A DNA stretch of 64,000 bases from Terribacillus aidingensis (GTDB lineage Bacteria > Bacillota > Bacilli > Bacillales > Amphibacillaceae), in the NCBI RefSeq assembly GCF_040703035.1, contig NZ_CP159996.1:8001-72000 (forward strand), given 5' to 3'. Below are positions 58,678 to 64,000 of this stretch, one piece after another. The notes beneath the pieces were generated by a model. The model searched no databases and was not told the DNA's origin. It saw only the letters and a program-made list of their open reading frames with translations. A program made the position numbers and the translations under genes. The first letter of the stretch is position 1. Each line of letters starts with the position of its first letter.

Positions 58678-59178
58678 TTATGTAGTCGCTTGACGCTCGA
58701 TTTCAACTTTCAATCTTTTTTCGGGAGCATAATCTCTTTCCCAGTTTTCCGGTTTGAGTATTTTTCCATCACTTTCACGATACTTAGCAACACCATTATG
58801 CAGCTTGCCCATATTTGCTTGATGTACTATATCAAACAGTGGTTCAGGCTCAACGCCTAGAATAGCAAACGAACCATTGTTAAAATAGGCCTCATCAATT
58901 AGTGCATCTGCTTGAGCAACAAGAACGTCATCTACTGGCTTTTGCTCTTCACGCATCTTGGTTTTGGCTTTCTCTAATCCTGCTAGGAATTGTTCATAAA
59001 GCTTTTCAAACTCAGTGAGATCTCCACCCACAGTGGCATATAGAAATTCCATTAATTCCTCACCTGACCATACTGCACGATGTAATGCGATCTCTTTACT
59101 CATAGGAGTTGGTTTGTCATTTTGTAAATGATCGAATGCCTTATGGAATTCTCTAACTTGGTTGTATTGTTTCGTCAT
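58678..59178 (-). CDS. MazG-like/PRA-PH-type all-alpha NTP pyrophosphohydrolase family protein
   Basis: 166 residues from ATG 59178, which follows AAAGGGAGAT; a longer frame to 59214 lacks such a site. It is almost all helical. RAVWSGEELMEFLYATVG and DALIDEAYF give the E-E-x-x-E ... D-x-x-x-D/E pattern of the phosphoribosyl-ATP pyrophosphohydrolase-like fold. Members hydrolyse nucleoside triphosphates in house-cleaning roles; the substrate here is unknown. Confidence 0.7.
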   Translation of the reverse strand: MTKQYNQVREFHKAFDHLQNDKPTPMSKEIALHRAVWSGEELMEFLYATVGGDLTEFEKLYEQFLAGLEKAKTKMREEQKPVDDVLVAQADALIDEAYFNNGSFAILGVEPEPLFDIVHQANMGKLHNGVAKYRESDGKILKPENWERDYAPEKRLKVEIERQATT

Positions 59179-59292
59179 CTCGTTATCTCCCTTTGGGTTT
59201 TTGCTTAATTTCATTATATCAATCGAGAGACGTCTAATACTCTATATGCCTTCTTCAGCGGTAATGTTTTAATTTAAGTTGATAATGCTGTT

Positions 59293-59685
59293 CTATCGCC
59301 AGTCAAGGCAGTCCCGAAGCTCTTGCAATTTCTCATGTACGTAATCAGCAGGAAATACGTTGTATACGTCAGCTTCTGGCCAGATAACATTCAAACGAGC
59401 AAAATCTTGAAAGTGAAGTACAGCTAAAAAAGGTTCCTCCTCATCAAGTTCTAACGTGTTATAAAGAAAATCCCCGCGCTTTGCAAAAGGTTTCTTAAGC
59501 CACTTCTCCAATTGAAGATAGAATTCCAATAAAGGACAAGCTTCTTCATAAAAGTAAGTTCTATCATTTATCTTAATTTCCAATAAACCTTCTACATAAA
59601 GAAAATTACCAAATTGTCTCCTCTCTCGGTTGGAAAGGTGCTCAAAATCAGATCTGAAATCAAAGTTTATTAGTAGCTGTTGCAT
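59293..59685 (-). CDS. Uncharacterised protein, possibly DUF7878-like
   Basis: 130 residues, acidic, no membrane segment, no recognised catalytic motif. It is rich in aromatic residues (FYEEACPLLEFYLQLEKWLKK). Its ATG lies three bases after the stop of the upstream membrane-protein gene, and the GGTGGGGG ribosome site overlaps that gene's end, so the two are translationally coupled. Small proteins of this size with an LLINFDFRSDFE-like start occur scattered in Bacillus, sometimes in toxin-immunity clusters; no such link is shown here. Confidence 0.65.
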   Translation of the reverse strand: MQQLLINFDFRSDFEHLSNRERRQFGNFLYVEGLLEIKINDRTYFYEEACPLLEFYLQLEKWLKKPFAKRGDFLYNTLELDEEEPFLAVLHFQDFARLNVIWPEADVYNVFPADYVHEKLQELRDCLDWR

Positions 59686-59688
59686 GTG

Positions 59689-59985
59689 TTACCCCCACCA
59701 CATGAGAGTAACAAAGACAGACCACAAAGAGACTGTTCCAGCTACGAATAACATTAAAACTATGTAAGCAGGTGTATCGCCTTTTCGTTTACGCGAGAAT
59801 AAAATTACTATAAGCATTGCTAGTAGATACAAGACGATACTTATTACACAGAAAGCCGTCACATAATAAATTGGCCACGTATCATAAACGTGGTCCTGCA
59901 TCCAGTATGCAAGGTCTTGACTGCCAATACCCAGGTATGTGGCGAGCAGGAATAACGGAATAAAGTATATTAAAAATCGTTTCAT
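59689..59985 (-). CDS. Small membrane protein of unknown function
   Basis: 98 residues from ATG 59985, which has AGAGAGGAGAACACCT upstream. Three hydrophobic helices (about 3-20, 37-62, 73-95) with a basic loop (FSRKRKGDTP) between the second and third. It is not recognised. It is the first gene of a two-gene unit with the 130-residue protein. Confidence 0.65.
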   Translation of the reverse strand: MKRFLIYFIPLFLLATYLGIGSQDLAYWMQDHVYDTWPIYYVTAFCVISIVLYLLAMLIVILFSRKRKGDTPAYIVLMLFVAGTVSLWSVFVTLMWWG

Positions 59986-60065
59986 AGGTGTTCTCCTCTC
60001 TGATACACTAAATATATCATGTAAAACCAAATAATGGTTTACCGAGTCGGGAGTGAAAAAAGGTT

Positions 60066-60614
60066 ATGAAACGGTATATCATCATGATGGTGGGAAAGAC
60101 ACATAGTGGAAAGACAACATTTGCGAAAGAATTAGAAGACAGGGTGGAGCACGCTGTTATGATAGACCAAGATACACATGCATTCTTTCTGCAATACCAA
60201 TACCAAAAACTAGTTCCTAAGACAGGACCACATGATCTAAAACATGCAATCACACAGACTATAGTGGATTACGCAGTAAAAAGAACAGATGCCCATCTGA
60301 TACTAAGCAACGCTAACCTTGACTGCTCATCACGAAAAAGACTACTTGATTATTATCGAGAGCGGGGATTTGTCAGTATAATTGTTTACTTCGACTTGCC
60401 TGAAACTATTCTTAGAGAGCGGGTTGCCAGAGGAAATCGTGACACAAGTATACTCCGTACCGTTTCTAGTTTCGAACAGGTCCTGGACAGGCAGATGAGG
60501 ATGAAGAAGGCAGAGGAACCCGCGGCAGATGAGGCAGATCATCTATTCATTATACGAGATATAAATGATGTGGGTCAGATCATGGCCATGATTACTAACA
60601 CAATACAAAAGTGA
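60066..60614 (+). CDS. P-loop kinase-like ATPase (zeta/AAA_33 type)
   Basis: 182 residues. Walker A GKTHSGKT (residues 10-17), a likely second catalytic Asp in MIDQDTHAF, and LID-type arginines in LPETILRERVARGNRD. This pattern occurs in small-molecule or polynucleotide kinases and zeta-like proteins. No antitoxin-like partner is adjacent, so a toxin role is not supported. The substrate is unknown. AAAAAAGGTT lies before the ATG. Confidence 0.75.
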   Translation: MKRYIIMMVGKTHSGKTTFAKELEDRVEHAVMIDQDTHAFFLQYQYQKLVPKTGPHDLKHAITQTIVDYAVKRTDAHLILSNANLDCSSRKRLLDYYRERGFVSIIVYFDLPETILRERVARGNRDTSILRTVSSFEQVLDRQMRMKKAEEPAADEADHLFIIRDINDVGQIMAMITNTIQK

Positions 60615-60638
60615 AAAAGAGGGATTGTTATCCCTCTT
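60613..60638 (-). terminator. Terminator of the tyrosine-rich protein gene
   Basis: Read on the minus strand, AAGAGGGAT, loop AACA, ATCCCTCTT is followed by TTTTTCAC. It overlaps the end of the convergent kinase gene. Confidence 0.75.
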
Positions 60639-60644
60639 CGTATA

Positions 60645-60965
60645 TTAATATCCGTAACCGTAACCATAGTAAGGATAGTTATAGTACGGATAGTATGGAT
60701 AAGGATAGTAAGGGTATGGGTAAGGCCGAGGCCGGTTATAATAAGGCGGATAAAGTAAAGTGCTGCCGATCAGTCCGCCGACAACACCGCCTAGAAATGG
60801 TGCGCCGTAGCCATAACCTGGGCGGCCATAGCCGAATCCTGGACGGCCGAACCCGCCGAAGCCATAACCGGGACGACGTCGGTATTCATCCGTATACTCA
60901 GGATAAGAATATTGGAGTTGCTCGTCAGCTTGATAAGGTACAAGAGTTTGATTTTGTTCTTGCAT
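60645..60965 (-). CDS. Tyr/Pro/Gly-rich low-complexity protein (possible spore coat type)
   Basis: 106 residues from ATG 60965, which has AGGAAGGTG eight bases upstream. The first 30 residues are ordinary (MQEQNQTLVPYQADEQLQYS), then come GYGFGGFGRPGFGYGRPGYG repeats, a short glycine-rich hydrophobic stretch (FLGGVVGGLIGSTLLY) and a C-terminal run made almost only of Pro and Tyr. Tyrosine-rich proteins of this kind occur in spore coats, where tyrosines can cross-link. A coat role is inference from composition and the sporulating lineage. Confidence 0.7.
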   Translation of the reverse strand: MQEQNQTLVPYQADEQLQYSYPEYTDEYRRRPGYGFGGFGRPGFGYGRPGYGYGAPFLGGVVGGLIGSTLLYPPYYNRPRPYPYPYYPYPYYPYYNYPYYGYGYGY

Positions 60966-61047
60966 GTAAAACACCTTCCTTTCTGTGCCAGTGTATGACG
61001 GGCAAGAGCGGAAGGCGCGGGACAGCAGCCCAAATAAGTTGGCTTTT

Positions 61048-61209
61048 TTAATTGAATGTATCGCGAAGGATGGCAGCTATCGGGATAAGCAATGCTAGTA
61101 TGGGAACGAAAGCCCATATCCAGCTGTGCCTGGGGTGTTTGTTTTCCTCTTTCATTTTTTCCACTTCCAGCTCGAGCAGACGGATGCGCTGTTCCAAATC
61201 TTCTTTCAT
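61048..61209 (-). CDS. 53-residue coiled-coil plus transmembrane small protein
   Basis: A small gene below usual size cut-offs. It reads MKEDLEQRIRLLELEVEKMK, then a tail WIWAFVPILALLIPIAAIL and RDTFN. The N-terminal 24 residues form heptad-like coiled coil; one membrane helix spans about 30-48. The ribosome site GGAGGATGAATT is excellent. The architecture recalls small XhlA-like phage or stress membrane proteins, but no family is assigned. It lies between two other small genes on the same strand. Confidence 0.7.
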   Translation of the reverse strand: MKEDLEQRIRLLELEVEKMKEENKHPRHSWIWAFVPILALLIPIAAILRDTFN

Positions 61210-61243
61210 AATTCATCCTCCTTAGGCTTGTCTTCGAGACTCT

Positions 61244-61285
61244 AATAAAAAGAGCCTTCGTTTACATTGTAGTAAACAAAAGGCT
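61244..61285 (-). terminator. Terminator of the 65-residue membrane protein gene
   Basis: On the minus strand, AGCCTTTTGTTTAC and GTAAACGAAGGCT pair around TACAAT and are followed by CTTTTTATT. Confidence 0.82.
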
Positions 61286-61294
61286 GCTTCATGC

Positions 61295-61492
61295 TTAGGC
61301 AATAACAGCAGCTGTTACGGCGCCATATCCTTCACCGCTTCCAGCATTCTGTACAGATCTCTTATAGGAGGCATAAGAAATGTAAAGAGCAATTGTTGCT
61401 CCGATCAGGGACAGGATTAGGCCTATATAAGATATCACCGTGGCGATGAACTCATATCTTTCCTCTTCGATAATGACAGCATCGTTATTCAC
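61295..61492 (-). CDS. 65-residue single-span membrane protein
   Basis: The GTG start at 61492 has AAGGAG nine bases upstream. An acidic N-terminus (MNNDAVIIEEERYEF) precedes one or two hydrophobic stretches (about 15-42), then YKRSVQNAGSGEGYGAVTAA and a hydrophobic end. The glycine-rich tail ending AAVIA is unusual for a membrane anchor. No family is recognised; it has its own terminator. Confidence 0.65.
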   Translation of the reverse strand: MNNDAVIIEEERYEFIATVISYIGLILSLIGATIALYISYASYKRSVQNAGSGEGYGAVTAAVIA

Positions 61493-61724
61493 TGATCATC
61501 GCTCCTTCCTCCTCTTAGGTTATGCACCTATGGGCGGATGGTGCCATAGCATTTTGATCAATCGTTTGATTAGCTTCCCTTTTGTGAATTATCTGCGCTT
61601 TTGCTCAGGGAAAAACTATTAGCTATCAGCTATTCATATGGCAGCTAGAAAAAACGTTGCTGTAGACCCACCCGATGCCGGACTGATATGATGATGGAAC
61701 TGGAATGAAAGGGCTGACGAGGCG

Positions 61725-62594
61725 TTGGAAAATGAAAAATATAAGGAACTGAAGATGGGAGAGCGCGGAGTCTATATTAGTATCGGTGCTTATCTTGTCT
61801 TGTCCTGTTTGAAACTGATTGTTGGATTTTTAAGTGGATCGGCTGCTTTAAGGGCGGACGGTTTGAATAATGCTACAGATATCGTGGCTTCTGTTGCTGT
61901 ATTGATCGGACTGAAGCTGGCGAGAAAGCCACCCGATGCGGATCATCCGTACGGACATTGGAAAGCAGAAACAGTGGCAAGCCTTATTGCCTCCTTCATC
62001 ATGATGACAGTCGGTCTCCAAGTGCTGTATACAGCTGTGCTGAATGTGTTTGATGGTTCTAACGAGGCGCCAGATATGATGGCAGCCTGGACAGGCGTAT
62101 TCGGGGCGATCGTCATGTTCTTCGTGTACAGATATAATATGCGGCTAGGTTCAAAAATAAACAGTCAATCTGTCAAAGCTGCAGCAAAGGATAATCTATC
62201 AGATGCCCTTGTCAGTGTAGGAACAGTAGTAGGTATCATCGGCGCACAGCTAGGGTTGCCTTGGCTGGATCCGCTGGCGGCAATCATTGTCGGCTTGATT
62301 ATCTGTAAGACGGCATGGGAGATCTTTACTTCTTCTTCTCACCAGCTGACCGATGGATTCGATGAAACACTTATGGTCTCCTATACGGAGACGATTATGA
62401 ATATCTCAGGTGTAAAAGGTATAAAGACGATGAAGGCGAGAAGCTACGGCAATAATGCCATCGTCGATACAGAAATTTTGGTCAATTCCACGCTGGACAT
62501 CCGGCAAGCACATGATGTGGCAACAACAGTGGAGAAGACGCTGAAGCGGGAGCATGGCGTCTACTGGGTGAATGTCCATGTTGAACCACAATAA
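61725..62594 (+). CDS. Cation diffusion facilitator, MneS/YdfM-like manganese exporter
   Basis: 289 residues, six membrane helices and a C-terminal cytosolic domain (about 205-289). Metal-site residues of CDF proteins are visible in ADGLNNATD and DNLSDA, with DHPYGHWKAE after helix 2. The N-terminus and GFLSGSAALRADGLNN resemble B. subtilis MneS, an Mn2+/H+ antiporter, more than the Zn exporters. TTG 61725 is kept because the N-terminus aligns with MneS; ATG 61755 has a good AAGGA and is an alternative. No yybP-ykoY manganese riboswitch is seen upstream. Confidence 0.87.
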   Translation: MENEKYKELKMGERGVYISIGAYLVLSCLKLIVGFLSGSAALRADGLNNATDIVASVAVLIGLKLARKPPDADHPYGHWKAETVASLIASFIMMTVGLQVLYTAVLNVFDGSNEAPDMMAAWTGVFGAIVMFFVYRYNMRLGSKINSQSVKAAAKDNLSDALVSVGTVVGIIGAQLGLPWLDPLAAIIVGLIICKTAWEIFTSSSHQLTDGFDETLMVSYTETIMNISGVKGIKTMKARSYGNNAIVDTEILVNSTLDIRQAHDVATTVEKTLKREHGVYWVNVHVEPQ

Positions 62595-62629
62595 AAAGCC
62601 AGAAGCGACTATGCTTCTGGCTTTTTTAC
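62593..62629. terminator. Bidirectional terminator between CDF and VOC genes
   Basis: AAAAAGCCAGAAGC, loop GACTAT, GCTTCTGGCTTTTTT. The A run on the left makes it work for the minus-strand gene too. Confidence 0.9.
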
Positions 62630-62630
62630 T

Positions 62631-63065
62631 TTAATCAATGATCAGCATATTGTTTTCGTCAAATTTCCAATGCTCGCTGAACGCCACTTCCCAATAATAG
62701 CCATTAGGGTCAGTGAAATAACCGCTGTATCCACCCCAATCGACTCGCTGCGGCTGTTTCACGATTGTGGCACCGGCTCGTGCCGCTTTTTCGATTACAT
62801 AATCGACTTCCTGTGCCGTTTTCGCATTGTAAGCGAGTGTGAAGCCAGGAAAACCAGTGCCTGTTTCAGGGGGATTATCCGCATTGATATCTTTGCGTAA
62901 TGCATCTAGCGGATACAATTCCAGCTTCGTGCCTCTATTGTTGAAGAAGACGATATTCGGTGAGTTTTCTTTTACGCTTGTCTCGAAATCCAGGCCATCA
63001 CGATAGAAAGCAAGTGACGCTTGCATGTCGTTCACACCTAAGCAAATCAAATTGATTTGGTTCAT
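62631..63065 (-). CDS. VOC family (glyoxalase/dioxygenase superfamily) protein
   Basis: 144 residues from ATG 63065; AGGAGTG lies upstream, and the longer frame to 63113 overlaps the preceding gene. Paired beta-alpha-beta-beta-beta modules are suggested by INLICLGVNDMQASLAFYRD and by GYFTDPNGYYWEVAFSEHW near the end. VOC proteins bind metals or antibiotics; the specific role is unknown. It is the last gene of a compact minus-strand unit with a Nudix hydrolase and two tiny membrane proteins. Confidence 0.85.
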   Translation of the reverse strand: MNQINLICLGVNDMQASLAFYRDGLDFETSVKENSPNIVFFNNRGTKLELYPLDALRKDINADNPPETGTGFPGFTLAYNAKTAQEVDYVIEKAARAGATIVKQPQRVDWGGYSGYFTDPNGYYWEVAFSEHWKFDENNMLIID

Positions 63066-63079
63066 TTCGGCAAACACTC

Positions 63080-63262
63080 CTATTGTTTTTTTTGTCGTCG
63101 GTTTTTGAGCCATACACTAATGTTAAAAAAGATCATAATTACGGCCGCGGCACTAAGCAGAATCACGAGCATCAACGTTCCTGCGTTCGTGAAGTTATTG
63201 TAGATGCCAATGGATAAGCCCGCTAGCATAATGAATAAGTACATCCAGGTCTTTTTTGTCAT
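63080..63262 (-). CDS. 60-residue two-helix membrane protein
   Basis: Two hydrophobic segments (about 6-22 and 29-50) and a strongly basic tail (KNRRQKKQ). AAAGGGGCACGATT precedes the ATG. It lies 12 bp after the Nudix gene and 14 bp before the VOC gene on the same strand. No family is recognised. Confidence 0.7.
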   Translation of the reverse strand: MTKKTWMYLFIMLAGLSIGIYNNFTNAGTLMLVILLSAAAVIMIFFNISVWLKNRRQKKQ

Positions 63263-63274
63263 AATCGTGCCCCT

Positions 63275-63727
63275 TTATGGAATAAGTAGGCCAGAAAGCA
63301 TCTTCTGGGTGATATGGTTGAGTTCGGGCAGGTCATCTAGAGGGAAATACCGCAAATCCAGGCTTTCCCCATCAAGCATAGTGAATTCCCCTGAAACGTC
63401 GTGAGCCTCATAAACAGAGATGACATTATACACCTCGTCACCATTTGGATACTTGGCGTAGAACTCAGGTCCTGAACACATACGCAGGAAGCTGAAACGC
63501 TCTGCATGCAGTCCAGTTTCCTCAAAAAGCTCTCGTCTGGCTGTGTCTTCCAGTGATTCTCCGAGCTCCAAAGCGCCACCTGGAAGTCCCCAATCCTTTG
63601 TATCCGCTCTTAGCTGTAAGAGCAGCTGGCCGAATTCATTCCGAACAATGACACCGGCACCAGCCATGACGAGCGGTCGGGTTCCGACTGTTTCACGTAA
63701 GTCCATGATATAGTTGGCCAACGACAT
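63275..63727 (-). CDS. Nudix hydrolase
   Basis: 150 residues. The Nudix box is perfect at residues 51-73 (G-x5-E-x7-RELFEETGL pattern), binding Mg2+ for hydrolysis of nucleoside diphosphates linked to another moiety. The substrate cannot be told. The ATG overlaps the stop of the upstream small membrane gene as TAATG, and AAAGGAAG serves as ribosome site. Confidence 0.9.
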   Translation of the reverse strand: MSLANYIMDLRETVGTRPLVMAGAGVIVRNEFGQLLLQLRADTKDWGLPGGALELGESLEDTARRELFEETGLHAERFSFLRMCSGPEFYAKYPNGDEVYNVISVYEAHDVSGEFTMLDGESLDLRYFPLDDLPELNHITQKMLSGLLIP

Positions 63728-63939
63728 TACTTCCTTTCATCCTTCGGGTAGAAGGTATCTTTGCTGCGAGGAAAAAGAGTGTTGGAGATACCGTAGCTGA
63801 TCAAGTAGCTGACGAGTAAGCAGATGCCAATAATGATTAGATTGTCATGAAGCAAATAAAGCAGTGCGCTTATTCCGCCCAGCACAACATAAATACCAAC
63901 ATTCAAATATAAGCGTTTCGTCTGATTATCGAAATTCAT
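63727..63939 (-). CDS. 70-residue two-helix membrane protein
   Basis: Two hydrophobic helices (about 11-29 and 33-52) and a charged C-terminus (RSKDTFYPKDERK). AAAAGGACGTACAAA precedes the ATG. It starts a four-gene minus-strand unit and is coupled to the Nudix gene. It is not recognised. The 61 bp beyond it hold no visible feature. Confidence 0.7.
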   Translation of the reverse strand: MNFDNQTKRLYLNVGIYVVLGGISALLYLLHDNLIIIGICLLVSYLISYGISNTLFPRSKDTFYPKDERK

Positions 63940-64000
63940 TTTGTACGTCCTTTTCTGTCATACTTTGTATAGCTATTTTTAATCGTCATGTTGCTAGCTT

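Noticed and set aside
60066..60614. Zeta-type toxin of a toxin-antitoxin pair
   Set aside because: No small antitoxin gene is adjacent in the same direction; only the P-loop kinase fold can be supported.
60611..61051. 146-codon plus-strand frame over the tyrosine-rich gene
   Set aside because: It is the reverse reading of the repeat-rich minus-strand gene, which has a proper ribosome site and terminator.
60791..61216. 141-codon minus-strand frame spanning the 53-residue gene
   Set aside because: It overlaps two better supported minus-strand genes in another frame, and its residue composition looks random.
61600..61724. Manganese (yybP-ykoY) riboswitch before the CDF gene
   Set aside because: The conserved junction elements of that riboswitch are not present; only unstructured sequence is seen.

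Overview
The window is a stretch of a Gram-positive, endospore-former-type Bacillaceae chromosome. Gene order from ctsR to rpsI follows the Bacillus subtilis origin-proximal region almost gene for gene. The proteins are close in length to their B. subtilis counterparts, Shine-Dalgarno sequences are strong (AGGAGG type), and GTG/TTG starts are frequent. The moderate GC and sequence divergence suggest a halotolerant relative such as Terribacillus, but the genus is only a guess.

Layout. 1-3200: the 3' part of an rRNA operon (23S truncated at the window edge, then 5S and a terminator). 3303-3998: an MgtC/SapB membrane protein. 4054-8697: the class III heat-shock operon ctsR-mcsA-mcsB-clpC under a CtsR operator. 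8805-18975: radA, yacL, ispD-ispF-gltX, a T-box-controlled cysE-cysS-mrnC-rlmB-rae1 cluster, and sigH. 19047-36131: rpmG-secE, nusG, rplKA, rplJL, ybxB, rpoBC, rplGB, and the str operon rpsL-rpsG-fusA-tuf. 36189-51063: the S10-spc-alpha ribosomal superoperon from rpsJ to rplQ, including secY, adk, infA, rpmJ and rpoA. 51164-55465: the ECF transporter energizing module ecfA1-ecfA2-ecfT, truA, and rplM-rpsI. 55586-63939: an accessory segment of small, mostly uncharacterised genes on both strands (oxidoreductase, DHFR-like reductase, glycerophosphodiesterase lipoprotein, MazG-like protein, P-loop kinase, tyrosine-rich protein, CDF metal exporter, Nudix and VOC proteins, several tiny membrane proteins).

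The core encodes most of the transcription and translation machinery: beta, beta' and alpha of RNA polymerase, SigH, NusG, two elongation factors, IF-1 and about 30 ribosomal proteins. It also encodes Sec translocation (SecE, SecY), protein arginine phosphorylation and Clp proteolysis, isoprenoid precursor enzymes, and cysteine synthesis and charging. Regulation is visible mainly in leader RNAs: a Cys T-box, an L10-type leader, an L13-type leader, and structured leaders before nusG, rplA, rpoB, tuf and rpoA.

No mobile element, CRISPR array or new defence system is evident. The main departures from the expected plan are the absence of disA between radA and yacL, the absence of map between adk and the KOW-protein/infA genes (replaced by 384 bp of non-coding DNA carrying a dyad-flanked promoter), unusual nusG, tuf and rpoA leaders, and the accessory tail with unannotated small genes.
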